This document shows positions 8,874 to 17,108 of a DNA stretch of 64,000 nt, piece after piece; the stretch's first letter is position 1, and each line of letters starts with the position of its first letter. Location: NCBI RefSeq assembly GCF_018863415.1, contig NZ_JAHKSN010000006.1:62001-126000 (forward strand), read 5' to 3'. The stretch is from Deinococcus aestuarii. Its GTDB lineage: Bacteria > Deinococcota > Deinococci > Deinococcales > Deinococcaceae. A program made the position numbers and the translations under genes. Under the pieces are notes generated by a model. That model was given only the letters and a program-made list of their open reading frames with translations. It did not search any database and was not told the origin of the DNA.

Positions 8874-9095
8874 CTAATTCTGAAGTTTGCCCTGCATCAC
8901 GCTGGCGATGGCCTTCCGGGCCCCCTCCAAGTAGGGCTGGGCAGCGGCGTCGACCAGGCCGAGGTCGCTGAGGTACAACTCCGCCTGCATCATGCCAACG
9001 TCCACGGCGTCGTCGTGGGCGCGGTTCTGCGTCAGCGTGATGTAGTACCACGTGGAAGCCACTTGACGGACGGACGCGAAAATCATGTTGTCCAT
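8874..9095 (-). CDS. 73-aa protein of unknown function
   Basis: Starts at the ATG at 9095 with CCAGGAGCAGGC before it, a good ribosome-binding site. The sequence begins MDNMIFASVRQVASTW and contains DVGMMQAELYLSDLGLVDAA, a compact helical protein. It has a broken paralogue at 14123, also near the second hydrolase copy, which supports it being a real gene that travels with the hydrolase. No known family recognised. Confidence 0.7.
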   Translation of the reverse strand: MDNMIFASVRQVASTWYYITLTQNRAHDDAVDVGMMQAELYLSDLGLVDAAAQPYLEGARKAIASVMQGKLQN

Positions 9096-9126
9096 GCCTG
9101 CTCCTGGTTCTTCGGCCCTGCCGACT

Positions 9127-9387
9127 TCACGGGCGCGGGAGGAAGGCGAGGTGGCCCTCGAACAGCCGCCGGCTGACCTGGTGGGGCTTTCGCTCGACCA
9201 ACGTGCCCTGCATGCGGCCATGCTGGGTGGTGACCTGCACCTCACAGCGCCCGGCGTTCTGGGCACACGCCTCGCTCAGGGCCTGGATGTCCGTTTGCAA
9301 GGTGCCCTTGGGCGGCTTGTCCGCCTCGGCGAGAATCGTCAGTCGCTTGTTGGGCGCGACTTGGTAGTGGCCGTGGAGGGTCAACAT
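9127..9387 (-). CDS. 86-aa hypothetical protein
   Basis: ATG at 9387 after GGTGAGGGC. The protein (MLTLHGHYQVAPNKRL..) appears mainly beta-stranded in its first half, then QTDIQALSEACAQNAGRCEVQ with two cysteines. It ends 31 bp before the 73-aa gene, suggesting a three-gene operon with the hydrolase. No family recognised. Confidence 0.55.
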   Translation of the reverse strand: MLTLHGHYQVAPNKRLTILAEADKPPKGTLQTDIQALSEACAQNAGRCEVQVTTQHGRMQGTLVERKPHQVSRRLFEGHLAFLPRP

Positions 9388-9578
9388 GCCCTCACCGTAG
9401 GCGCTCTGCCGCCGTGCAAATGCGGACCCCGACCTTTCGACCTTGACCGCTTGTTGGGATCGGGATGGGGCCGGAACGGTGCGTCAGGCTCAGCCTGCCG
9501 ACTTGGTGAGCTTGGCCGCTATGTGTCGGCGCTTCCCATCCTAGAATGGGGAGGTAGTTTTCCAAGTACGCAGTGAAT

Positions 9579-9613
9579 AAACGGCGCACGGGGTGATCCA
9601 CCGTGCGCCGTTT
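9579..9613 (+). promoter_or_regulatory. Perfect stem-loop in the cold-shock mRNA leader
   Basis: AAACGGCGCACGG (9579-9591) pairs over 13 bp with 9601-9613 around a 9-nt loop (GGTGATCCA). The stem ends 27 nt before the cold-shock start codon and just before its Shine-Dalgarno sequence. It could be the terminator of a transcript from the left, but no plus-strand gene ends there. A 5'-UTR element acting on cold-shock mRNA stability or translation is the more likely reading. Confidence 0.6.
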
Positions 9614-9640
9614 CGTAGGTTGAAATTCGAGGAGTGGAAC

Positions 9641-9904
9641 ATGGCGGTAGGTCGAGTGAAGTGGTTCAATGCGGAAAAGGGCTTCGGATTCATCGCGACG
9701 GAAGGCAGCGACGACGTGTTCGCGCACTTCAGCGCGATCCAGGGCGCTGGGTTCAAGAAGCTCAACGAGGGCGATGAGGTCGAGTTCGAGGTGGAGTCCG
9801 GCCAGCGTGGCAAGGGCCCGCAGGCCAGGAACATCGTGGTCACGAAGGCTGCCCCGGTGAGCGAGTTCGGCAGTCGCCCGGCCCGCCGCGACGACCGCTG
9901 GTAA
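9641..9904 (+). CDS. csp: Cold-shock protein
   Basis: 87 aa from the ATG at 9641, preceded by CGAGGAGTGGAAC. A single cold-shock OB fold with RNP1 (KGFGFI) and RNP2 (VFAHF) and the usual start [11 protein letters not shown]. It binds single-stranded RNA and DNA and acts as an RNA chaperone. The body is about 68 residues, followed by a 15-20 residue basic tail (..[10 protein letters not shown]) longer than in the E. coli protein. It is flanked by a leader hairpin and a strong terminator, so it is monocistronic. Confidence 0.95.
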   Translation: MAVGRVKWFNAEKGFGFIATEGSDDVFAHFSAIQGAGFKKLNEGDEVEFEVESGQRGKGPQARNIVVTKAAPVSEFGSRPARRDDRW

Positions 9905-9923
9905 GCCCAGGCTCATGCAGACC

Positions 9924-9950
9924 AGAGGACCGGCAACGGTCCTCTTTGTT
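9924..9950 (+). terminator. Intrinsic terminator of the cold-shock gene
   Basis: AGAGGACCG (9924-9932), GCAA tetraloop, CGGTCCTCT (9937-9945), then TTGTTG. A nine-pair perfect stem with a GNRA loop directly after the stop codon region. Confidence 0.9.
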
Positions 9951-10274
9951 GTGCTTGGAAGCTCGACCGCCGGCTGGGAGAGGAATGGCTCAGGCTTCGT
10001 TGCGGACGTGTTCGGCCTGAACAACAGGATTGGCCCACCTGCTCCCGAACTGGTTGGCCCCCCAGCCGGGTGATCACCCGTTATCGGGCCGAAGGCCGTT
10101 CCTCCTCAGGCCTGCTGGAGAGCAGGGGAAGCCCTCTGACCAGCGCCGGAGGCTGATCCCCGGGCCTCACCGCCCGTGTGAACTTACCTCCTCGCCCGGC
10201 GCCTCCATCCGGGGATGAAGACGGGCTTTACCGGACCCATCCTCGCCGCTTCCTCTGGCGCCCCAGCATGACCC
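9951..10274. other. Intergenic region upstream of the second CheB-like gene
   Basis: 324 bp without a credible gene. The last 80 bp resemble the DNA before the first CheB-like gene (GGATGAAG.. and ..CAGCATG.CCATG), so the duplication that made the two paralogues included their upstream region. Confidence 0.5.
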
Positions 10275-11288
10275 ATGCCGTCCCCCCTCGTCGTCATCGG
10301 CGGCTCCGCAGGTGCCCTCTCCGCCCTGCTCAAACTCGTGCCGTCCCTGCCCCCCGACTTCCCGGCCCCCATCCTGCTCGTCGTGCACACCCCAGCCGAT
10401 CAGCCCAGTTACCTCCCGCAGGTGCTGAGCCGGGCCGGACCGCTCCCCGCCCAGCACGCGCGGCACGGTGACCTCCTCGAACCCGGGCGCATCTTCGTCG
10501 CGCCCCCCGACCACCACCTGCTGGTGACGGGGGATCACCTGCACCTGTCGCGCGGTCCCCGGGAGAACCTCGCGCGCCCCGCCATCGACGTGCTCTTCCG
10601 CTCCGCCGCGGAGGCGTACGGCCCACGGGTCATCGGGGTGCTGCTCAGCGGCATGCTGAACGACGGCACCTCCGGCCTGTGGACCATCCAGCAACTTGGT
10701 GGCCGGACCCTCGTGCAGCACCCGGAGGACGCCGAGTACCCCGAGATGCCCCTGAGCGCCCTGCGACACGTGGCGGTGGATCAGACCCTGCGGGCTGGCG
10801 AGATCGGGCCGTGCCTGGTGAGCTGGCTTCAGGAGCTGGGCGTGAAGGGAGGAGGATTCAGCCTGGATGAGGAACAGCGGCGACGGGTGACGGCGGAAGT
10901 GGCGGTTGTCGCCGGCGACAACACCTTTGAGAACGGTGTCCTGACCCAGGGTCCGCCCTCGACCCTGACCTGCCCGGAGTGTCACGGCGTGCTGGGGCGG
11001 GTCTTGGAGGGGGGGTTGACCCGCTTTCGCTGCCACACCGGGCACGCCTTTACGGCCGAGGTGCTGCTCTCGGAGTTGCGGCGTCAGGGCGAGGCCACGC
11101 TGTGGAATGCGGCCCGCGTGATGGATGAGCAGGTGATGGTGCTCGACCATTTGAGCCAACGCGGCCAGCCCAATGAGGCAGGGGCGGCTCGGCGGGAGGA
11201 GGCGCGGGTGATCCGGGAACGGGGGAACGTCTTGCGCCAGTTCACCCAGCGCGCGGGGGCAGAGGCGTTGGACGAAGCGTCCTCCTAG
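10275..11288 (+). CDS. CheB-type methylesterase-like protein with C-terminal Cys/His domain (copy 2)
   Basis: 337 aa, near-identical in architecture to the protein at 3951-4970. It has the Ser in GGSAG, His in VVHTPADQP, Asp in LSGMLNDGTSGL, the CPECHGVLG and RCHTGHAF pair, and a charged C-terminal helix. Differences are concentrated in the linker around residues 185-215 (..LGVKGGGFSLDEEQRRR..). It lacks a receiver domain and chemotaxis neighbours, like its twin. The two probably arose by duplication within this replicon and may modify the same or paired target proteins. Confidence 0.82.
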   Translation: MPSPLVVIGGSAGALSALLKLVPSLPPDFPAPILLVVHTPADQPSYLPQVLSRAGPLPAQHARHGDLLEPGRIFVAPPDHHLLVTGDHLHLSRGPRENLARPAIDVLFRSAAEAYGPRVIGVLLSGMLNDGTSGLWTIQQLGGRTLVQHPEDAEYPEMPLSALRHVAVDQTLRAGEIGPCLVSWLQELGVKGGGFSLDEEQRRRVTAEVAVVAGDNTFENGVLTQGPPSTLTCPECHGVLGRVLEGGLTRFRCHTGHAFTAEVLLSELRRQGEATLWNAARVMDEQVMVLDHLSQRGQPNEAGAARREEARVIRERGNVLRQFTQRAGAEALDEASS

Positions 11289-11547
11289 CACGGGGTTGGG
11301 ACAGCGGCGGCCCTGGAGGCTCCTGAGGAAACTCACGCCTCCCTGTGTGAAACGCCGCAGGCGACGAAGAGGGAGCAGGTCACCCGGCCGAAAGGGAGCC
11401 TCCCCAGGTCAGGGGGTGTCCCCGCTCGTCCACCCCGCGATGCCCGTGTCGGCCAATCACCGGACCTCTGGGCCGAGGCGGGTGGGCGCGGGAACCAAAG
11501 GATCAGGAGGGGGCCAGGTACGCCCCCTCCCGCCTCCTGGGATCAGC

Positions 11548-12048
11548 TCAGCGCTGGGGCGGCCCCTCGGTGGGCCCCCCCAGCTTCACCTGGGTCTGAG
11601 CGTGCGGCGCCGGCGTGCTCTGCATCGGGGTACTCGGCACCGGAATGCTCTGTACTGGGGCCGTCCGGCTGCGCCCGGCCAGGCCAGCGAGACCGAGCAG
11701 GCCCAGGAGGCCCCAGGGGAAGCTGGGGCCCTGCCGCTCATTGCCGCGCACGCCGTCACTCTCCGAGGTCGTGGTGATGGCGTCATTCTGGGTGCCCGCC
11801 GTTCCGGTGGCGGTCGTCGTGTCCGTCGCCGCGCCTGCCGCATCCGTGATGGTTGCGGCGTCGGTGGCCGTGTCGGTGCCCTGGACTTCGTTCCCGGCGG
11901 CGCCGTCACTCTCGGTCTGGGTGGTGACGTTGTCGTTCTGCACGTCCGTCGTTCCGGTCGGGGTCGTGGAAGTACCCGTGCTCTGGGCCGAGGCCATGAC
12001 TGGACCGGCCACCAGGGCCAGCGCGATCTTCTGTACGTTCGGGATCAT
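11548..12048 (-). CDS. Secreted low-complexity protein with WGxxGxxG-type C-terminal segment
   Basis: 166 aa from the ATG at 12048 with AAAGGAG upstream. A signal peptide (ALALVAGPVMASA-QS) is followed by a Thr/Ala/Asp-rich region in which two blocks repeat (NDNVTTQTESDGAAGNE and NDAITTTSESDGVRGNE). Then comes a hydrophobic WGLLGLLGLAGLAGR stretch of the WGxxGxxG C-terminal type and a Pro/Gln-rich tail. It probably resides in the envelope. It is 52 bp downstream of the PRC/DUF2382 gene on the same strand, so the pair forms a likely stress operon. Confidence 0.75.
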   Translation of the reverse strand: MIPNVQKIALALVAGPVMASAQSTGTSTTPTGTTDVQNDNVTTQTESDGAAGNEVQGTDTATDAATITDAAGAATDTTTATGTAGTQNDAITTTSESDGVRGNERQGPSFPWGLLGLLGLAGLAGRSRTAPVQSIPVPSTPMQSTPAPHAQTQVKLGGPTEGPPQR

Positions 12049-12100
12049 GGTGCGCTTCTCCTTTGAGGAAGGGGGGACAGGAAGGAATCGTGCGGTCCGC

Positions 12101-12985
12101 TCAGCTCCGGTGGTCGCGGCCGTCATCGCCAGCCTGGGAGACCCGAACGTCGCCGGTCGGGTTGACGTCCAGCACCTCGCGCCCCACCGTATCGGTGACC
12201 GTCTGCTGCTCGGTCACGCTGCGCTTGCCGACCTCGACCTCCTCGGTCACGTACGCCTGCTTGCTCACGTTCGCCCGCTCGGCCTCCAACTCCACCCGCA
12301 CCGTCTGCCCCGCGCTGCTCAGGAACGCGTCGCCCTCGACCGGGCGCGCGTCCGTCACCGCATGGCGTTCGATCACGACCTCCTCGCGCTGGAGGGGGAC
12401 GGCCACGCTCTCCTGACGGGTCTCGACATGCTTGCCGATCTCAACCTGTCCGGCGAGGTACCGCTCCTTGTTCACCAACAGGCGCTCCTCGAGGAGCTGG
12501 AGACGGCCCGGTGTCTTGAACATCCGGTCGGTGGTGTCCTCGTCGCGGGAGTGGTAGGTGGACCCCGTGCCCGCCGCCACTCCCGCCGTCGTGGGTACCG
12601 TATCGGCGGTGGCGGCGGCCAGGTTGCTGCCGCGCAGGACGCGCTCGTCGCTGCTCTGGAGGTCGAAGGTGTACTCCTCGTCGGAGCGGTAGCGGTGCAT
12701 GGAGGCGAGCTGACCGGCCGTGAGGTCGTCGAAATGAACCCCGTCATCCTCGATGCGGGCCAGCCCGATGGGGAGGAGCCGGGCACCCTCCAGGCTCCCC
12801 CCATCGTCAATCATCAGGTAACGGATCTTGCCGTAGGTGTCGTCCACCAAGGCGTCGCGAACAGTGCCCAGGCGCTGCCCACTGCTTCCGTAGGCGGTCG
12901 CGCCGACCGGGTTGTACAGCCCCGCGTCCTGGAAGTCTTCGGCGTGGCGGCTGGAGATATCAGACAGTCGGTGCAGATGTGGCAT
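12101..12985 (-). CDS. PRC-barrel and DUF2382 domain protein
   Basis: 294 aa from the ATG at 12985 with AAGGAG before it. Residues 25-105 form a PRC-barrel (..[35 protein letters not shown]..). Residues 165-285 form DUF2382/YsnF-type repeats ([22 protein letters not shown].., [13 protein letters not shown].., [14 protein letters not shown]). Proteins of this kind are associated with general or oxidative stress in bacteria; the biochemical activity is unknown. It is the first gene of a two-gene unit with the WGxxGxxG protein. Confidence 0.85.
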   Translation of the reverse strand: MPHLHRLSDISSRHAEDFQDAGLYNPVGATAYGSSGQRLGTVRDALVDDTYGKIRYLMIDDGGSLEGARLLPIGLARIEDDGVHFDDLTAGQLASMHRYRSDEEYTFDLQSSDERVLRGSNLAAATADTVPTTAGVAAGTGSTYHSRDEDTTDRMFKTPGRLQLLEERLLVNKERYLAGQVEIGKHVETRQESVAVPLQREEVVIERHAVTDARPVEGDAFLSSAGQTVRVELEAERANVSKQAYVTEEVEVGKRSVTEQQTVTDTVGREVLDVNPTGDVRVSQAGDDGRDHRS

Positions 12986-13549
12986 GCGTACTCCTTGCGA
13001 GAATCGGGTTCTCGTCCTGGGGCAGTCTCGGGGTTGAGTGTCCGGCTTCCCTGAGAAAGTTGAAAAGGCCGCGGCCGTTTCCAAAGGTTCGTTGAAGTGT
13101 TCCGTAAGAAGACGTTGAGAGAAGAGAGGGCCTCCGCATCTGAACGCCGTGCGGGGAGAATTCCCTACTTTCCTGATGGGCCTCAACGATGTTCCGCAAC
13201 CAGGCTGGGCGGCGGCGGGAGCGCAAACTCACCACTTAGGCCACAGATGGGGAGGGTGAGTGCCGGCACGGGCAACGTCACCTGGACGCCCAGCTTCAGC
13301 AGGAACCATGAGGAGGCGAGCGGTGGGCCGGTCGCCGAGGTCAGGTGGCGCCGGCTGAGCGTTTGTGTTCGCGTGGCGACCCGCTTGGCCCCACGCCGTG
13401 AACCTGGATGCGTTCGCCGCATGGTGGGCAATGGGCCATCCCCGGGCTGAACGAGTCAGGGAGGGTTGAGGCAGAGAGCACCTGGCGAGGCCAGGTGGGA
13501 AGGATCGGGCCGTCTCCGGCCGTTCCGCTGTCCCCAGCCGGAAGGCCAC
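12986..13549. other. Intergenic region; right part is a copy of 16015-16120
   Basis: The promoter of the PRC/DUF2382 operon should be near 12990-13080. From about 13441 onward the sequence (GGGAGGGTTGAGGCAG.., ..AAGGATCGGGCCG..) is a diverged direct copy of the DNA at 16015-16120. No gene is supported here. Confidence 0.5.
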
Positions 13550-13666
13550 TCAGGAACTGTATCCGCCGCCCGGCTCCTCCAGCACGGTCAGGATTGCCAC
13601 GGCCAGGCCACGCGCGCAGGACCGCGCCTCCTGGCCCTCGTCGAGGGAGCAGGCCCGGGCGGTCTC
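13550..13666 (-). pseudogene. C-terminal fragment of the 118-aa hypothetical gene (intact at 16121-16477)
   Basis: Encodes ETARACSLDEGQEARSC.. through VLEEPGGGYSS and a TGA at 13550-13552, against ETARAFPLDESEEARAY.. through VLEEPGGGYSS in the intact gene. The homology stops about 38 codons from the end. The DNA on its 3' side is also duplicated, so this is one end of a direct repeat, the other being at 16015-16240. Confidence 0.75.
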
Positions 13667-13791
13667 ACCGCTGAACCGTGGGCAGGGGGCAGACCACCGG
13701 GCGCCGCTCGCGTGCCGCGTGGCCCAGGCATCGTTCCGGCAATAGGCGATGGGCAGACGGCGCCTGTTCGCCAGGACATGTACGTTGAGGA

Positions 13792-14088
13792 ATGAATTTA
13801 CAAGACATCGCTGTCCACGGTGCATGGCGCGCCCTGGTCACCCTGGGGCTGCGCCGTGATCTGGAGCGGCTGGAAGCCCAGGGCGTCGAGTTCTTCTGGC
13901 GCTCTGCGGGCGAGTTGCCCGCGGGGACCTACCTCTTCGGCGCCAGGCTGGACGGCGTGCTGCTGGCCTCGCACGACGGCTCGGAAATGCCCCGGCAGGC
14001 CATCAGCGAGGTCATCCTGGGTGCGATGACGGCCCGTAGCATGTTCGTGACGCCGAAGGCAAGCTCTTTCCGGGTCCAGGGCCGATGA
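13792..14088 (+). CDS. 98-aa hypothetical protein
   Basis: Begins MNLQDIAVHGAWRALVTLG after TTGAGGA, a weak ribosome-binding site. It contains FFWRSAGELPAGTYLFGARLDGVLL, probably a small beta-rich domain, and ends in a basic tail. It is followed 34 bp later by the broken 73-aa paralogue on the same strand. No family recognised. Confidence 0.5.
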   Translation: MNLQDIAVHGAWRALVTLGLRRDLERLEAQGVEFFWRSAGELPAGTYLFGARLDGVLLASHDGSEMPRQAISEVILGAMTARSMFVTPKASSFRVQGR

Positions 14089-14122
14089 TGCCCCCTACCC
14101 ACGACGAGAAAGGAGGTCCGTG

Positions 14123-14325
14123 ATGGACCGCATGACCTGCGCTTCCGTCCGCCCGGTGGGTTCGGCGCGGGACTCCATCGTCCGGACGCCGAGCCGGTCG
14201 CATGACGCGCTGGACGTGGGCCTGATGCAGCCCGGGATTTCCCTGAGTGACCTGGGCCTGGTGGACGCGGCGGCCCAACCCGACCTGGAGGGGGCGCGCA
14301 CGGCCACGCCATCGTCATGCAGGGA
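14123..14325 (+). pseudogene. Broken paralogue of the 73-aa gene at 8874-9095
   Basis: A strong ribosome-binding site (GAAAGGAGG) precedes ATG at 14123. The product starts MDRMTCASVRPVG and keeps ALDVGLMQ and LSDLGLVDAAAQPDLEGAR, clearly matching the intact protein. After EGAR the frame changes; the equivalent of ..SVMQGKL continues in another frame as ..IVMQGRL near 14310-14325. The N-terminal half is also diverged. A frameshifted relic. Confidence 0.7.
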
Positions 14326-14400
14326 CGGCTCCACAAGGAAGCACCACGATCAGGCGTGCTCGTCCAGCAGGACGACCGCGCCCCAACCAGAGGTTCGAGC

Positions 14401-14733
14401 ATGCCATTTTCCACACTGACGTTACGCTGGATGCCGGGAACCACGGACCGGGTCCGCTTCGAGAAGGGGGGCCGCACCTTCACCGTGTTGCTACGGGATG
14501 TGCAGCGCCCGGATGTCCACAGCCTCAGTGCGCTGTATCTCAAGGGCAGCGTGACGCTCGGGGTGACCCGGGTCCATCTGTCCGACCTGATGGGGCCGCT
14601 GAGGCAGCACGTCACCGCTGAAGCGGCGGGGACCCCGGCGGGCGCCTGGGTGGCGGCGGGGGGCCTGACGGCGGATGAACCGCAGGATGAGGCGTCCAGT
14701 GAACGCGCTTCACCTCAGCCCGGGAGGCGTTGA
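14401..14733 (+). CDS. 110-aa hypothetical protein
   Basis: ATG at 14401 (MPFSTLTLRWMPG..) follows AGAGGTTCGAGC. The product looks like a small beta-barrel-type domain (DRVRFEKGGRTFTVLLRDV.., LKGSVTLGVTRVHLSDL) with an Ala/Gly-rich tail. Its 3' end overlaps the left end of the decayed hydrolase on the other strand. No family recognised, and given the surrounding decay it may itself be a remnant. Confidence 0.4.
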   Translation: MPFSTLTLRWMPGTTDRVRFEKGGRTFTVLLRDVQRPDVHSLSALYLKGSVTLGVTRVHLSDLMGPLRQHVTAEAAGTPAGAWVAAGGLTADEPQDEASSERASPQPGRR

Positions 14734-15960
14734 CGAGGGCACGGCAGAAAGGCCCGGCTCCACCAGCCCGCGTTGAGGGAGCTGATCAAGAAGCTTGACC
14801 GACGGCCTGGGCCAGTTCTCCAGCTCCAATCTCTGGAAGGACCTGGAGCACGAAGCGCGCGAGGATCGCCCCGCTCTGGGCCGATGTTCCAGGGCCGCAC
14901 ATGTGCGGCCCCCTCGACCCGGTGGTCCTCCACGGTGTCCGGCCCGGCAGGCGCCAGCCGCTCCACGTGCGCGACCCGCATCAGGCGGTCCGCACCGCCG
15001 TGGAGCAGCATGGGCGTGGTGAACCGGTCCATCACGCTGTGGGGGTCGGTGGCGTCGAGCTCCTGCCCGCTCTTCAGCACGGTCGACCACGCCACCGTCC
15101 CGGCCAGCGGCAACAGCCGGTCACGCCGGGCGTCGTGCCGGATCAGGGAGCGCCATTCCAGCGGCGGGGCATCGAGGACCACCCCGCGAGGAAGGCGCAG
15201 CGGTACCGCAACAAGGCTAGGGTGAGGCCGCCCCCCCGTAGAAAAGCCCAGCAGCCGTCGCCGCCCGCCACACGCGCGGGCGGAGCACACCGCTGCTTCC
15301 AGGTCCATTTCTGGGCGCTGAGGCGCTACACGCCCTGCTGGGTCCGGGGCGCGCCGTGCGCGTTGCGGTCAGTGATGGTCAAGCTCGACAGGCCCAGCCG
15401 GGCGAAGGTCGGCAGGATGCGCAGGGCGTTCTGGCGCGTCCCCTTGTTCCCGTGCGTCACGATCACCCCGTCGGTGCCCGCCGCCTCACCGTCCGGGCCT
15501 ACGGGCCGTGTCCAGCCGGCACCAGCACGTCATGCTTCAGTCCCCGTGAAGCCGGGGAGCCCAGGCCGCCGGTGCTGGACCGCATCGCCTGACCCATCCG
15601 CCGCCTGCCACTGCACGGCGCGGATGACCGTGCGGCGGGTCTGCTCCAAGACTGGACCGAGCTGGGCGAACGACCGGACGCCCGCCGGGTCATCCCACTC
15701 CAGCCCCTGCACCTCCGCGCGGGTGGTGCCCGGGGTGCGGTCAGGGTGAGCCGGGTCGGGTGGGCGGTGGGCTGACCATCAGGGTTGGGGTCTGCTGATC
15801 GCCTTGGACCTGAGGACGTGGATGGGCGGAACCCACCGCCGCACCGGCGGTGCCCACACCAGAGCGTGGGCGAGCTGTCAACCTACCCCGAGCACCGCGA
15901 CTCCAGTCTGGCCCAGTGCCAGGAGGACCCGGGGGAGGCGTGAGCGTTGAGGCCGTGAAG
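14715..15960 (-). pseudogene. Decayed alpha/beta hydrolase, paralogue of 7504-8760
   Basis: Read on the minus strand in several frames, it follows the intact hydrolase almost end to end. LPRVLLALGQTGVAVLGVG (near 15900) matches its membrane anchor. LEWDDPAGVRSFAQLGPVL and EQTRRTVIRAVQWQ (15600-15700) match its linker, and LDAPPLEWRSLIRHDARR and VEGAAHVRPWNI (14890-15180) match its catalytic domain. Several frameshifts separate these parts and the elbow reads GFSTGGR, so the enzyme is dead. Confidence 0.85.
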
Positions 15961-16120
15961 CTGAAGGCGGACGCTTCACCCTTGAAAAGGTGCCGTACCC
16001 GGGGCGAAGGCGTTCGGGAAGTTCAGGCAGGGGGAACCTGGCTGGCTCAGGCGGGAGGCAACCCGGCAGGGAAGATCGGGCCGCCTCAGGCTGTTTCACT
16101 GGCCCCAGCCGGGAGGCCGC

Positions 16121-16477
16121 TCAGGAACTGTATCCGCCGCCCGGCTCCTCCAGCACGGCGAGGATCGCCACCGCCAGGCCCCGCGCGTAGGCCCGCGCCT
16201 CCTCGCTCTCGTCGAGGGGGAAGGCCCGCGCCGTCTCATAGCTTTTTTTGCGGACGCAGTACCCCAGCACTTCCCAGTGCGGGGCGTCAAAGGCGGGCGG
16301 ATGGAACAGGTAGACGACCCCCTGCACCTCGCTCTCCTCGCCGTCCTCCAATTCGACGTGCGCCAGACCGAACGCCGTGGCGTGGTTGTGTGGTTCTTCC
16401 CGCTCGGGCAGTCCCTCGATAGGTGCGAACGAGGCCTCGACCACCGGCGGGAAGTCGCATTCCTGATGCCACGTCAC
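16121..16477 (-). CDS. 118-aa hypothetical protein, last gene of the VapBC operon
   Basis: GTG at 16477 overlaps the stop of the 85-aa gene by four bases (GTGA). The product starts MTWHQECDFPPVVEA, contains a beta-rich middle (GLAHVELEDGEESEVQGVVYLF) and a C-terminal helix (ARAYARGLAVAILAVLEE). Fragments of the same gene lie at 6277-6375 and 13550-13666. The function is unknown. Translational coupling to the toxin-antitoxin genes does not prove a shared role. Confidence 0.7.
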   Translation of the reverse strand: MTWHQECDFPPVVEASFAPIEGLPEREEPHNHATAFGLAHVELEDGEESEVQGVVYLFHPPAFDAPHWEVLGYCVRKKSYETARAFPLDESEEARAYARGLAVAILAVLEEPGGGYSS

Positions 16478-16731
16478 CGTCCGTCCTCTGTCTCCAGGTG
16501 CGGGGCGGTCGCCTGGAGGACCGCCCGCGCGCGCTGAAGAACACGCTCGCGCTCGGCAGCGCCAAAGTGCTCGGGCGCGGCCAGGATGTGCATCAGTTCC
16601 TCGACGACCTGGCGCAGCTCGCGTCCCTGCGCCGCCGTGAGGCCGCGTCCACGCCCCAGGCCCTCGGGAGCAGCGCCTTCCGGGCGGCTGGGAGGGTCTT
16701 CTTGCCCGGCCACCCTCACCTCCCGGTTCAT
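16474..16731 (-). CDS. 85-aa hypothetical protein in the VapBC operon
   Basis: ATG at 16731 overlaps the PIN toxin stop (ATGA). The N-terminal half is low-complexity (GQEDPPSRPEGAAPEGLGRGRG). The C-terminal half is helical with an Arg/Glu pattern (GRELRQVVEELMHILAAPE.., RERVLQRARAVLQ). No family recognised. Confidence 0.65.
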   Translation of the reverse strand: MNREVRVAGQEDPPSRPEGAAPEGLGRGRGLTAAQGRELRQVVEELMHILAAPEHFGAAERERVLQRARAVLQATAPHLETEDGR

Positions 16732-17108
16732 CGGATCACGGTGACGGGCACGCCGACCGTCAGGCTGCTCCAGGCCCGGTCGGCGGTGAAGGCGGGGACC
16801 CCGAGGCGTTGCGCCAGGGCCAGGCAGGCCCGGTCCCCCAGGCTGAGCCCTTGCGCTTGGGTCGGCACGCGCAACTCGGCCGTCACCACCGCGTCCGCAT
16901 CCCCATAGGGCTCGACCTGCAACCCCTCGATGCGGAGGTCGCGCGCTGTCGCCCGCACGTCTCCGCCACGCTCGCCCACCTTGCTCAACACCTCGGCGAA
17001 GTTCACTGCACTGATGATCGGCTCATCCTCGAAGGCCGCGTCCACCTGCTCCGCTCCCGGCTCGCGCCGAAGCCAGGCGATTACGGCGCTGGCATCCAGG
17101 ACGATCAC
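16728..17108 (-). CDS. vapC: VapC-type PIN-domain ribonuclease toxin
   Basis: 126 aa, GTG start overlapping the antitoxin stop (GTGA). A full PIN domain with the four acidic metal-binding residues: D5 (IVLDASAVIAWL), E39 (NFAEVLSK), D92 (SLGDRACLALA) and D110 (TADRAW). Such toxins cleave tRNA or rRNA when freed from the antitoxin. It is encoded directly after its AbrB-fold antitoxin and is followed by two coupled genes of unknown function. Confidence 0.92.
   Translation of the reverse strand: MIVLDASAVIAWLRREPGAEQVDAAFEDEPIISAVNFAEVLSKVGERGGDVRATARDLRIEGLQVEPYGDADAVVTAELRVPTQAQGLSLGDRACLALAQRLGVPAFTADRAWSSLTVGVPVTVIR

Noticed and set aside
13229..13549. Small minus-strand gene (106 codons) before the decayed region
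   Set aside because: Arg/Pro/Ala-rich shadow composition, no ribosome-binding site, and the left part overlaps the duplicated non-coding DNA.
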